Positions 52,740 through 64,000 of a DNA stretch of 64,000 bases are shown here, piece after piece. A program made the position numbers and the translations under genes. The stretch is taken from assembly GCA_023014335.1 (NCBI GenBank), contig JAECYW010000005.1:992001-1056000 (forward strand), read 5' to 3'. The notes beneath the pieces were generated by a model. The model was given only the letters and a program-made list of their open reading frames with translations, searched no databases and was not told the DNA's origin. Numbering within the stretch: position 1 is the first letter of the stretch; every line of letters starts with the position of its first letter. Origin of the DNA: Galerina marginata. Lineage: Eukaryota > Basidiomycota > Agaricomycetes > Agaricales > Galerinaceae.

Positions 52740-55700
52740 GCTACTTCACGTGCATGGCGGTCTATGTACTTATTAACGTAGAATACTCGAAAAGCGTCAA
52801 AACTATTATAGAATTTGAGTTCGTGTGGTAGCGAGTCATTGCCAGCAACGCCCATCAAATGCGCACTGCGCAAAATTGTATCCAGGTGCACGACAGACAT
52901 GGCACAGTGTGCCATTGAATCAAAATTTGGCTCGACCATCCACATCCCTGTATCAGGACATGGATCATCTCCTACCATCTCCTACCATGAAACAAGAGCA
53001 CAAGGATAGGTCAGTCTGTTATGAACAACTGACATAAGTAGCCGAACGCGTGCGATGAGAAGACCACGAAAGCCTTCAAGGTCAGGATTTCCGGATCAGA
53101 AAACAGTATCGTGTCGTCCAAATCCCTTGCGCCATGAATCAACAGCACGAATCCGCTGCCTGAACATACCGCGCATGCCCGACTTGCTTGGAGCAAAGTA
53201 GGTTGAGACCACTGATGGAAAGACATGGACCTTTTCTTTGACAGTCGGACATTGATCAAGTGGATGTTGTCCAAAGGGGTGTCGTCATCCGGGGTTTCTT
53301 GCTCATAAAGGAAACGCGAAATTAGTTCATGGAGATTAGGGATGCCGAGGTGTTGACCGAAGTGTGCTGCATTACGTGGCAGGAACTATGAAAAAGGTTT
53401 CAGGTTAATAATCTGTGGTCAGGTGCAACAGACAAGGAACTTTCTATTTCACCAAAGTGGTATATCAAGCATCTGGCCAGCCCGAAAATTGACACAAGCA
53501 GAGGTCAGCTTGTCAAGCCTTTGATTTGTAAAGAGCATTTGAGCGAGAGCCTCAGAGCGACTTGAGCGGCGCCAAGGTTCCTTTACGGCCTTAATATGCT
53601 TGGATTCGGTAGTCGACGAGCAGAGACCATTCGGGGCGCCGAATTCCTTGATGAGATTTGTATAATGCACAAGAGAGTGCTGGTGTGGAATGAAATAACG
53701 GTCGGGGCGCACAAGATCAAACACAACTCGGTGACGATGGAAGTCGGAAACCGCAGCATCAATAGCCACGAGGTCGTCTTCATCGATAACTGAACGGCGT
53801 ATAAGGTAGCAAAACTCCATGAACAAGCTGATTGCCTTCACCATCTGAGAAGGTACATAGCCCACAATTGCTGGGAGATAGACCTAAAATCATTGTTGAC
53901 GTTGATGTCCAGACTGTTAGTAGGTAAGATTGAATCACCTTCATGAGAGCTTATGAGGCTATGAATCATCACCCGTCCATTGTTTGAAGCCACGACCTTC
54001 AGGAAAGCGGCGTAAATCAGGAAATGAAGGAGCCGCAGCACATCAATCAGTCGATTCTGTGGGGCCAGCTGTTCAAGAAGAACCTTACCGACAGTCTATA
54101 TCGGCCAAGATTTTCTTTGCTTCGGCGGGGGGTGTGCTCGGCTTCGATATAGTCGGTAACCCATGTAACGAGGTGGTCCTTAAATGTTCCTTTAATGATT
54201 TGGTGCAGAAGATCCGGTGAGAGTAATTCATGGATGTCAGCACGTGTAAATCCATGAGTAAACGGCTGCGCGAGAGTGCAGATATCAGTTAAATTAGACT
54301 CAAAAAAACATTGCGCTTACGCACCAAGATACCATCCACAATTCCATAATCTTCCCATAGCGCCTTTGTACCCAGCGCCTCAAACAAAGCCTCAGTAAGT
54401 CGACGAGCTCTCCGCCCGCCACCCCCTTCGTCAAGGTTATTCCTTGGAGCATCACACCTAAGAATCAAATTCAGATGTTGCGGGTTAACTAGAACACAAA
54501 TTTTCCCACCGTGGACACCAATTCTGAACGATACACGCTAAGAGGACCTGCTCCGGATAGTCGGCTATATAAGGTCCCAATCCATAGATTGTTCGACGAT
54601 AATGCCCAACACCATAGCGCACAACTTCGGGTTTTTCCATCCCCGGCTTCAAAGACTGAAGGATCCGATTGATTGAGCCGTGAAATAACTGACGCTGAAA
54701 CTTCCAAAACTCGTCCCAGTCTTCGTGCTCCTTGTTAGCTTGAGATATATGTAAGTGACAATAGTCAAAATGAACATAGGTAGAAGCTTACTTTACTTCT
54801 GGGGATTGCAATTAACGTCAACGCATTGCGATGGGCCAGTCATTGTTATGAACCAGGCCGTTTGACATATATAACGGGTAATAGTCATTTTGGCCAGTTG
54901 CCAGTTGCCACCGAAACTGTGGTTTTGTCCTTAAAATGATAGGACAGAATGTCGCTCCGTGGTTTTGTGGGTCTTCAGCAATTTTGTCCTAAAACAATGT
55001 AAAGATGTAAGATACAAAATACTCAAAGTATCAAGAAGACTACGCACCGCTTGCCGCCATGCACAATCTCCTGACGTGAAGTCTGTATAGCGTCTCGTAT
55101 CATTCTTGTCACTGAGGGCAAAATCAATCTCCGTAGTAACATCTGTGTTTGCTAGCTGGTTATGAAGTACGACCCGTGGATCCCGGTACCAGACATCACA
55201 ACTAGCATGCTTCCAAGGTGTTTTATCACTTCCGCAATCTCGCCGTTGAATGAAACCGAAAAACAGCCCCAAGTTGCGTCCCCGACTTCAATCGCGTCGG
55301 TAGTGTTGTAAAAGATCCTGATTGTTAATGAATGGCGGGTCCCGGTTTTCTGGTAGTGTCGCGGCCCAGATTTCTAGCAGTTGGGTAATGCTGGAAGCTG
55401 ACATCTGGTCCCTCCGAAAAAGTAAGTCGGCCAGCTCAGATTCAGCGTGATTTGAAAAAGGAGAGAAATCATCCTTCGGTGTCAGTGGACGGTCCCAGGG
55501 GTGGTGGCGGAGTCCCATCCGGCAGGAAATCCTCATTAGCAATGGAAGGCCTGGATAAATGATTAGATAGAAATTGTAGTGCAAGGAATTTTTGCATGAC
55601 ACGTACCATTGATAGTGGGGTGGAATCGCACTTTCTCGCCTACTCGTGGAATGGCACCGTCAGTTGCATCCATCGGCTCTCCAGGATCAGGGAATTCAGG

Positions 55701-56010
55701 TGCTTCATCCATGGCATTTGTCGGGATATCAGCACCACGCGGTACCGGCTGCAAGGTCGTTCTTTCTTTGAGGTGTTCGTTGCTTTGGTCTACGGTGCAC
55801 TCGGAGATGATTCGCCAGCCCAGAGCGGTTTGTGAAAGTTTGAGTGCATGAAGGGAATGTAGGGAGTGTTCGAGGCTTGACTGTTCGAGGTATTGCTGGA
55901 TATTGGCAAAAACGAAGCTAAGTTACAGGTTTCTCGAACGTAGCTACAGGTATCTGTTGACGGAAGCAAATGAGGTTCGTCAAATACTTGAGAAACAACA
56001 ACACACACCA
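52740..56010 (-). pseudogene. Plavaka-type transposase, decayed
   Basis: Minus-strand pieces follow the order of agaricomycete Plavaka transposases. The front has PYIPFMHSNFHKPL and FHPTINGTCHAKIP (55,990-55,600). ELADLLFRRDQMS and IDFALSDKNDTRRYTDF follow (55,440-55,060). RTIYGLGPYIADYPEQV is near 54,600-54,550. A DGIL...PFTHGF segment is followed by LLHQIIKGTFKDHLVTWV (54,340-54,150). LIRRSVIDEDDLVAID, HQHSLVHYTNLIKEFGAPNG, then ESKHIKAVKEPWRRS and LTSACVNF, lie at 53,865-53,450. Frame changes and stops occur throughout. No terminal inverted repeats were identified. Plavaka elements move by cut and paste; this copy is dead. Confidence 0.8.
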
Positions 56011-56051
56011 TATTACTATTGTCCTACTGCGAGATCTCATTGATAACCATC

Positions 56052-57960
56052 ATGGCTCCCAAGTCCCTCGCCGACTTCAGTTATCCAAACGCGTCGCGCA
56101 AACAAGGGCAGCCACCCTGGCCAAATTCTCAATGACGCCAAGCAAAAGCGTCGAACTCCTCAGCAGATGGAAACTGTGCGTGCTAAAGAGACCCATATAC
56201 GAAAGGAAAAGGAAGAACACGAGAAGGAAAGCATCAAGACAGCAGCCGAGATTACGGACCAGCTTCGACAGGAAGACATCGAGCTTAGATCTTCCAATCG
56301 CCGCGCCACTGGAAAATCACAGTTCCGCCCAGCTATCACTTCGACGCCTTTCGATGTTGACAGTGCTGAAAGTAGTAATCAAGGCATGTTTTTGATTAAA
56401 CATCGATCCGACGTACTGATAAACCATTTCCCAAGAAGGGCGATCACGGTTCAGTGAACCAAAGCTCACAAATCCAGATCATGCAGACAATTCGGACACA
56501 TGCAGTGATGAGTATGCAACCGGCACCCGAAAGTGACGAAGGTGAAAGTGAACTTGACGACCTAGACTTCGGGGTGGAGGAAGAGGAGGAAGACGGTGAA
56601 AAGAAGAAAGGAAAGAAGGTCAGAAAGGGAAGGGCTGACATCAGCGCTGTTCGAAAAGTCAAAGATATCAAGTTATCAACATTAGGGTGTTTCACGGTAA
56701 CCCAACTTGAGCCCAACTTTGATCCCAACTTTGATCCCAACTTTGATCGAGTTGGGAATTTCAAGTTGTGCTTACTCAGAAGACAGGTACGTTAATTTTA
56801 GTCTCTCAAGACCCATGTTGTACTTATCAATTGAATGATCAGTGACGCACTCAATCCAAAGACCAAGAAAAAGCCCAAAACCTCCGCGTTCCTGCCGAGT
56901 TCCAAATGGGACCAAGTTCTTCTCGTGGATCGTCTGCTACTTATGGTCGGACCTGAGGGTTTATTGACGGACGATTTGGAACGCAAAGCCATTTCGGACT
57001 TATTGTCCATTCTCACTCAAACTGCAGCCCAATACGGTCAAGATTACCAACTCTAAACCAATGGTCCAATCGACCAAGAAAGCCCAACGTGGCGGCCACA
57101 ACAAATGGAAGGTCAGCCATCTGCCTGCCGGAACATCGGATGCATTCACCGAATCCCTCGTTCCCCTGGCGAAACTCAAGGCGGGAACAATCAAACCCTG
57201 GGATGGACTGTCGCATCCGCAAATCCAGGAACTTGTGAACAAGGTTTTTCCGGACGCATCGCAGTCGTTGGCGAAGATGTCTGGTGTGGCTTGGTAAGAC
57301 ATTTCTCGTAACCGTTTCATCGACTGATCTACTGTGTAGGTGACCTATCGACTTAGCAATTGGCGTAACGGCTTCCATACTCATGCTGCTGAGGCCGTTA
57401 AAAGGTTCTTCGAAGAGGCAAAGTTTGACGAAGACGAGGTCGAGGATCTCGTCGAATTTTATACCGAGGTGTAAGAAGGGGAGATGCCGACCGCTCCCTT
57501 TCACTGGCGGGAGTGGATTGTTGATACAGATACTCAGAAAATCACTAAGAAGGTCGGCCTTTTGTTACTTTTGTATCTCTGCTATTTGGTTTGTCCTTTC
57601 ATGAACTGACTGAACATTTTCAAAGGACCGTTTTCAGAACGAGATGGTGCTATCTATATACCTTGGCTCATGCGTATTTCGCTGACTACGACGATGTTCC
57701 CGACCCACGCGACCTCGCTGAATCGGACCTGCCTATTGTGGCTTTAGTTTTAGCAGTGCAAGCGGTATGTCCCACCTTTTTTCTCATTCTGGGCAGCATC
57801 CCTACTAATTCAATATAGGTTGAACATGTTTTCAATTTTTGGAGAAGCGGGAGATTACGAGTCCGACGAAGGAGGAATCGTCTATATAATCTCCAGCCCC
57901 AGCCAAATTTTGGATTCTTTGCTTTCCCTCTGCTGATCTCAAGATGATCACGCGTTTGCA
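56052..57960 (+). pseudogene. Agaricomycete hypothetical gene, decayed multi-exon copy
   Basis: Plus-strand pieces look like one repeated agaricomycete family of unknown function. They begin with an ATG at 56,052 and then, in another frame, ILNDAKQKRRTPQQME and a Lys/Glu-rich coiled coil. An acidic segment follows (56,530-56,620). The C-terminal region has KWDQVLLVDRLLLMVGPEG, HNKWKVSHLPAGTSDAFTES, KPWDGLSHPQIQELV, LSNWRNGFHTHAAEAVK and a closing ADYDDVPDPRDLAESDLP piece. The ATG frame stops before the coiled coil, and other frame changes follow, so this copy is probably dead. Related genes often lie near transposons, as here beside Plavaka. No function is known to me. Confidence 0.5.
56712..56747 (+). 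repeat. 12-nt tandem repeat encoding PNFD
   Basis: Three perfect units of CCCAACTTTGAT sit in the open frame of the hypothetical gene and keep frame, giving (PNFD)3. A diverged unit precedes them. Confidence 0.85.
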
Positions 57961-58490
57961 GATTTGATTTCAACACAAACAGATGCCTGTCCTCTCGGGT
58001 GGGACAGTCTCATATACACCCCGTTGCGACGCTTTCTGGTTCGTTCGCTCGCCGCCGCCGTAACTCGATCACTCGACCTCTCGAATTTCGCTGGAGTTGA
58101 AGACTCGCGATTCGACGTCTCCCCTGCCGGGCCGATTTCGTTTCCGATGCTCGAAGATAAGGCGCTTGCTCGAAGCGCACTAGTTTAAGCCCTCGCGTGT
58201 CGACGCTGAGGCAGAAGAAGGCTGCAGAGCCGCTAAACCTGCAGAAGACGGTCCCGGAACCGCTATTCCGTGGAGAAGAAAAGCCGCCGTCGACGATCGG
58301 CGCACGTTTACGAAGACAAGTCGCTGTCAAGATCAGCGCATGCCGAAGAAAAAAGACGCCTCGAAGATAGGCGCGCGCTTAAGTCCTCAGGCTTGGAGGC
58401 ATGATTTTTGAAGGACGCCGATTTCGAAGATTTTGATTGATTTTGTTGGATGACTCGGAGACGAGTTTTGGAGGATTTTTAGGATTTCTG
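57961..58490. other. Unassigned stretch
   Basis: GAAG- and GCGC-rich sequence with no supported gene. A minus-strand open frame (58,010-58,330) resembles nothing I know. Confidence 0.3.
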
Positions 58491-58494
58491 CTGG

Positions 58495-58990
58495 ATGGAT
58501 ACCCTTTTCGAGACGCTGAAGAACGCTGCCCCGCGTGCGCGCCTATTTATTTCGCCGACGCCTACCCCGGTCACTTACCAGCCCTCTCCAGGATTTATGG
58601 TACCTCACCAGCTCTCTTCGCCGACTCTCAGCTACAAGTCGGCGGATGTCATCCATGTCACGCCTACCTCCCTAACACCTGGCATGGCTGGCGCAGCTAC
58701 AGTTGGGGAACAATGCCGCTGGTGCGTCGTTCAACTCCTGCATTACTTGCCTGAATGCTTACCTTTACCATTACTCTCTCTAGATCTCTATGCCGTCGCC
58801 TCTTCCATCTCATTCGTGTGGATATATTCAGAGGTACACCAAATTCCCGCCGTCTGACAAAACTGTTGACCATCACCGAAATACAAGTTCGTGGCTGCAT
58901 CCAGCCCCATCCCCTTTTCGCAGTCATCGACCACACGCCCGGCAACAATTTCACGCTGAACAGTCCCCAGGCGCGTGGCGTCATGCTCTA
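58495..58990 (+). pseudogene. Possible two-exon small ORF, weak
   Basis: An ATG at 58,495 opens MDTLFETLKNAAPRARLFIS and continues Pro/Thr-rich to about 58,720. A plausible intron (GTGCGT to CTCTCTAG, about 58,720-58,782) follows. Joining the exons gives an immediate stop, while another frame reads RGTPNSRRLTKLLTITEI to 58,990. Either a decayed gene or chance. Confidence 0.25.
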
Positions 58991-59099
58991 GCCAATGCAG
59001 GCCCGCGCACATGCGGCAGCCGCGCGTCGCATGAGCCTCTTTTGTTGTCTTTTATGTTCGTCAGCATCTCATACCTTACTCTAAACCAACCACTCTAAT

Positions 59100-60307
59100 T
59101 TAGATCGCTCATGCCACCACGCGATGCTTTGAACTTGTATGTTTTTCTGATATTTTCTTTCGTCCTTCTCATCCGAGTTTAGTGCGACCGCTTTTTGGAC
59201 ATTCCGCCTTAAGATCAGCGGCGGCTAATGTTTTTCTCATCTCATATGTTCGTCATAGTTCTTCCTCATCCACTGAGCTATTATCTATTGATATTGTTCT
59301 AGTGATCATTTCCTACACTTTTCCGTGGCGAGTGTATGACCACCAGGCATTCGTCGACTTGTCGCACAGTAAGTCTACTTCAACAGTACTTTACCTTCAC
59401 CAGATCTGACTGATGACTTACCTTATTTACCCAGTACGATAATGAGAAATAGTCAACAAGTCGTCGATATATGGTGAGGTAGCACTCTTGAACAAATTTT
59501 ATGTTTACCGATGTTATGTAGGCTCGAACACTTCGATGCTACGATGCATGCTTCCATGATAACGGTCATCCATCCTTTTTGAACAAATACCTGATTGCTT
59601 ACTGAAGTCGTTTAATTAATTATTATGACTAATTGACAGGTTGAACCATGTAAGCCTTTGTCGCAGGATTTAATGACTCGTCGATGCTAGTAAGGACTAT
59701 TAGTATCTACCTGAATGATATCTGATTTCTCGAATTGGCAGGCCTACCCCTGGCATGAAGAGCTGAGCCGCTAATCGAAAGGTGCTGTATATTTGCGACC
59801 TGCGCTTGGGGACCTCTATGAACTGCAGGGGCATTATAGTAGCCTGTTAGATAGTACCCCTCATTCAATGCCACTCTTATTTTCATGTCTTACGGGAAAT
59901 CAAAAATATAAGCATTCAATGAGACTCAAAAGATATGGATGCATGAGACTCTTGACCAAAGCAAAGATGGTAAAGACACTCTTTGCGAACCTGTCCATGC
60001 ATCTCTGAAAGATGGAACAATGTCTTTGAAAGACGTCGGCTATCTTTTGAAGACATGTACAAGGTAGCGCAGAAGGATACCGCTGGGAACTTGAGTCGCT
60101 CCAGAAGGAAGGCGACTCCAATGTCTCGCGCTCGATGTACGCGTCCGACACCAACGTATCGCGTCTTCAAGAGCTGTGACAATTGTGGTAACAATCTCAA
60201 CGCTTCTGGTAGCGCCACGCTCGGCCTGCGAGACGCTCAGCGACCGAAATCTGGCGCGCTCAGCGACCGAAGCGCGACACGCCCATCGCACGATCCATTT
60301 TGTCCTC
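59100..60307. other. AT-rich stretch without a supported gene
   Basis: Only short ORFs with no recognisable product. Confidence 0.5.
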
Positions 60308-60456
60308 GATATTTTGTCCGGGCAAAATACAAAGCAAAATATCATGTTTTGACCCCAATATTTTACCCATGTGCACAATACAAAGAAAAATATCGTGTTT
60401 TAACCTGATATTTTGCCCGCAAATAAAATACAAAGCAAAATATTGTGTCTTGACCT
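60308..60456. repeat. Tandem repeat, about 50 bp, three copies
   Basis: Three diverged units start at 60,308, 60,357 and 60,407, each built as ATATTTTG-CCC, then AATACAAAGCAAAATAT, then GTTTTGACC. A long AT-rich region with scattered TTTTGCC words follows to about 60,870. It may be a subterminal region of the neighbouring transposon. Confidence 0.75.
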
Positions 60457-60882
60457 GTGTTTAAAATTTCTGGGTAAAAGTGCCATTTTGCTTATGGGCT
60501 AAATCAGAAATTTTGCATGATGGAAATTCTAAGCAAGATACTACCTTTTGAGTCAACCTTTTGGCGTCCACAAAAAGTAACATTTTCATTCAGTGTAAAT
60601 AACAACAAAAGTCACTTTTTTGTCACTGTTTAGCCAGTAGGCAAAGTGTTTGATTTAAACATTGGCAAAATCTTAGCAAAATCTGATCTCTTGCCCTGAT
60701 TTTGCTTAAGGCAAAAGAAAGAATTTTGACCACATTTTGACTGCTAGCCAAAATCCTAACAACCTACCCAATATTTTGACCCTCTGTCAAAATAGTCCCA
60801 CCCCAGCTGTGCCTCATTTTTCTGCTTTTTTTGAGTATAAGATCATTCTAATCGGTTCAGATTTGAGCGGCCTACATATTAT

Positions 60883-62410
60883 TTAATTATTTAACATGTA
60901 TTTATGTAATAACATTTCTAGAGGTACTGCCTCACCCCCAAAGTAAGAACTTGTTTTTGCCATGCGCAGCAATGGCCTCTGACCAAGTGGGAACAAAGAT
61001 GGTTTCAGGATGAACCCGTGGCTCTTGCCAAGCCTTGCCTTGAGACTTACGGCGCTTCTGAGTAAAGCAGGCATCAATACAAACAATAACATCAACTCTA
61101 TTTGGCTGTCAATAAAGGACCAATTTGAATAATATTTAATAACATACAATTCATCTTCTTTTTTCCAGTTATCTCCACCAAAACAAAGTGGACAGCGTTC
61201 TCGAAGGTATTCACTTGGTCGATCAGAATGCTTAGGTGTAGGGAAATCATCCACTACATAAAGTATAAGTTAAGTTCATTTAAAAAATAAAATCAGAAAT
61301 AATACCAGGAGAAGAAGCATCTGACATCTCAACATCAGGCAATGCCTCAGGCTCATGCATTATTATATCTGATAATTAATCAGACAGGAATTAACTTAAA
61401 TATTAAAGATAGGCCTACCATTTTCTTCTGTATTATCAACATCATCATTCATTGCAAGGATAGATTCCCGAACTTGATCCAAATAATCCCGAATCATAAG
61501 ATTCTTTGTATCCATCAAAGTTGCATACCAATGAAGAGCATTTCCAAAACGGCCACGAAGACTATCCTAGTAACCAAATTTGTTAAGTTTTAAAATTGTA
61601 TGAAGGTCAAAAATAGATCATACTCTTGTTGTAAGCTTAAAGTCTCTTGCACTAAGAAACCCTTCAAGGGTTTCACACCAAGCAGTTGTATTTGGAGCCG
61701 CATTGACAAAAAGCCCTTGTGCAAACTCCAGAACATTCAAATCAACAGCCAGAGTTGGCTCACTAGGAGCACAAGGAAATAAACCACGTGATAAAAGTTG
61801 CAGTGCAGGTTCGGTACAAGTGCAAAGCACTACCTTTCCAATTTCTAATCCAAGCAAATGAATCTATGACCACAAATCTGTATATATAATAAAGCCACTC
61901 ACTCTGAAAGTAGATACAAGAAACATTGAGTAAACGCCCTTGAGCACAGCCTGTACAGCCGTGAATATTATCAATCTGAGGCATGTTGCGAAGGCCTGCA
62001 GTTTCTGATAACAGAGTAAGATAAGGCTTAAGCAAAGCAGGAATGATATCCTCGCTCCACTTGCGCCACTGTCGTTTTTTTTTTTCAATTCTCTGTTGAT
62101 CAACCTCCGAATCATCATGATCATCCAGGGGATTGTTTCTTTCATCGCCAGCATTCACTATACTCTCGGGCATCAGCAAAGGCTCTGTGACATGAGCATA
62201 AACTCCAGACGGAGTATAAACTAGGCCTTGATGGCCAATAACAGCCATTCCAGAACCATAAGGCCGGCGAGACTTAGGCAGCTCATCAATTGAAACCAGA
62301 TTTGGGGGTGGTGGAGAGGAACTAGCCATAGCAAGAGCAGCAGCAGAAATTTTCTTTGAAGATTTGAAAATAGAAGGCATGATGGAGGTAGGGAAGAAAG
62401 AAGGAAACAT
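60883..62410 (-). pseudogene. KDZ transposase, N-terminal part only
   Basis: Minus-strand exon pieces match KDZ (Kyakuja-Dileera-Zisupton) transposases. Upstream is an acidic/basic lead with KKKRQWRKWSEDIIPALLKPY. Then follows the CxC-type cysteine cluster (CTGCAQGRLLNVSCIYF, then VVLCTCTEPALQLLSRGLFPCAP). Next come LAVDLNVLEFAQGLFVNAAP with WCETLEGFL, and SLRGRFGNALHWYATLMD. RPSEYLRERCPLCFGG and a VHPETIFVP-like segment, in a shifted frame, complete the series. Introns appear between them. The catalytic core that should follow is missing, since similarity ends near 60,883, so the copy is truncated. The start is likely MFPSFF or a downstream Met near 62,380. Confidence 0.78.
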
Positions 62411-62678
62411 TGATCCTACCTATCCACAGTACTTATAACTGAGATCTATAAATGTCTTGACATCGACAGATAGATCCCAGCTGACAGATCCCACAAAAGA
62501 TCAAGAAGAAAGTAAAAATAGAATTTGAAACTATTTTTACAACACAGAGACAACCAGTAAAAAAAATGCGAGCTATCCTGCACATAAATATTAGTGAAAG
62601 GAACAAGCTAACATTTAATAAAAAGGACTTACAAACAGGTCAAGATGATTTTGCGTATATACATGTGCCCACTACAAT
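62411..62678. other. Short spacer between the KDZ remnant and the edge gene
   Basis: AT-rich; no gene seen. Confidence 0.5.
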
Positions 62679-64000
62679 CTAAGATGACGAAGGAAGAATA
62701 CGAGGGATTGTAGGGGCACGACCAAAGAACTCAAAGAATATCTGGCAGTAAAGGCGGAAGGCGATTTTTTCCAAAGCTGTGATGTAGGCCTGAACTTCAG
62801 CTGACCCTGATGGCTGGTTTCCCATACAGAGTGTCTTCAGCTTAGTATTTCGACGATCAGGCCAATCTGCAATTAAAACCGAGAATGCCATCACATATGG
62901 GGCCCGGTTTTGCCAACGACGAGCACCTAAACCTTCGTCGGCAGTAGGGAGATCGTAGACCACAGGATACTTGTTGGGAAAGCAAGCAAATACCATTTCA
63001 TCCCTGTGACCTTGCCCAGCCTCCGACATTGCACTCCGAGGCACGAGACAACGATCAAGGGTGAGGAGTTCAAGGCGGAAGTTGTGTTCGCAGAGATCCC
63101 AGACGATCTCCCGCAGCAATGGCAACTCTAATCGAATCTTCCGCGAAATAATGTCGGGAACCCTGGCGATGATACGTCGCTTCCACACCAATCCGACCGG
63201 TCCATCCAGGTGCGACATGTCCGACATCCCAAACAAAGTCTTCAGCTGGTCAGGAGACTTACGACGGGGGTCTTTCGAGTTAGGCCTCGACTGGGTGGAC
63301 TTGTATCCGAGGACATTTTGGAGGACATGGAAGAAATAGTCCTTCCATTCCTGTGTGCTCGGAAGGACAAAGTGCAACGTGGTACGATGAGTCGCAGTAT
63401 GCAACCAAAAGGCACGCATGGCCAGCCAACAGGGGACAACAAGCATAATGTTCCTCTCGTCTTTGTTCGCCAAAGTATAGGGGTCGAGAACGTGGTAGTG
63501 GCGGAAGCGGTCGTAATCTGGGTGATCCCAAATAGGAGCATCCCTGTCCACCAATGCCAAAGCGTCGTCCCACAGAGAAAGCGCAGGGGGGAAGGTATCT
63601 GCCGTGACCCGCTCGAACTTCAAACCATTGACCTGCGGTCTTTTCGACATGGCCCGGAGGGCGCCAACTGCTACAAAGATAGTCTGGGTCGAAGCTGAAG
63701 ACTCTTGAGGCGCCGCTGAAGGAGGTTGTTGCTCTTAAGTACGAACATGTTAGTAAACGAACACATACAGAGAATTGAGGACTTACCGGCCGAGTGTCCC
63801 AGGCGGATATTGTCTGCTCGCAAGTTCTGCGAAGCGCGATTCCGAACCGCCGACGCCTCTCCGCTGTAGGCCGGAGTACTACCAGGCCAAAGTTGGTCGT
63901 TCAATTCTGGACGAAGTTCAAGGAGGCAGTCGGGAATGACGATGATCATATCCCGAGCGATGCGGCTCGGGGGGCGAACCAGCCAGACGGGGACATAAAG
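62679..64000 (-). CDS. Hypothetical protein, N-terminus beyond the right edge
   Basis: The last exon runs from 63,715 to the stop at 62,679. A 71-bp intron (63,716-63,786, GTAAGT to TTCAG) joins it in frame to an upstream exon open to the window edge (with MIIVIPDCLLELRPELND). The exon junction gives AAPQESSAS, then ALRAMSKRPQVNGLKFERV. The protein has segments such as APIWDHPDYDRFRHYHVLDPY, HTATHRTTLHFVLPSTQEW and a closing FRLYCQIFFEFFGRAPTIPR. No known domain is recognised. Many similar proteins seem to exist in agaricomycetes, sometimes near transposons; that impression was not checked. Confidence 0.6.

Noticed and set aside
1..64000. CRISPR arrays, rRNA or tRNA genes, bacterial-type operons
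   Set aside because: None seen by eye. The direct repeats present are LTRs or tandem repeats, and introns and gene families are fungal. A tRNA scan was not possible here.

Overview
The window looks like a repeat-rich stretch of an agaricomycete (mushroom-forming basidiomycete) nuclear genome. The evidence is short GT-AG introns of about 50-70 bp, FunK1-type fungal protein kinases, Plavaka and KDZ transposase remnants, a chromodomain Ty3/Gypsy retrotransposon, and a Tad-like LINE. Few genes look intact. Most of the 64 kb is transposable elements and decayed genes. All family calls come from reading motifs by eye, without a database search.

Layout. (1) 1-12,640: a minus-strand LINE reverse-transcriptase remnant, split at its first catalytic motif by an 11.1-kb Ty3/Gypsy chromovirus (900-12,034; 392-bp LTRs with 3 mismatches seen; 5-bp TSD GTACC). 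That element carries gag, a damaged pol and a third intact ORF with an Arg/Ser-rich segment followed by an RRM-like segment. Its gag is interrupted by a 780-bp hAT-like MITE. (2) 12,640-22,850: a graveyard of plus-strand gene fragments: a PARP-E2 ubiquitin-conjugating fusion, a PDR-type ABC transporter and an FKS1-type 1,3-beta-glucan synthase. (3) 23,013-37,700: an intact nuclease-like/kinase-like gene, three FunK1 kinase paralogues (two broken, one intact; one is split by a second copy of the same MITE) and a MYND-finger gene. (4) 38,186-49,030: a glycerol-3-phosphate/DHAP acyltransferase gene, broken by an 8.3-kb LTR element with apparently identical 410-bp LTRs and a 5-bp TSD. The LTR element has no recognisable pol and carries a single ORF of about 2,166 codons with internal repeats. 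(5) 49,031-64,000: a dispersed short motif, a P450 scrap, an unassigned multi-exon locus, a Plavaka transposase remnant, a decayed agaricomycete-type hypothetical gene, a truncated KDZ transposase, and a hypothetical gene running off the right edge.

The strongest candidates for something undescribed are the giant-ORF non-autonomous LTR element (40,063-48,372) and the SR-protein-like ORF3 of the chromovirus. ORF3 is intact although the pol gene beside it carries several lesions.
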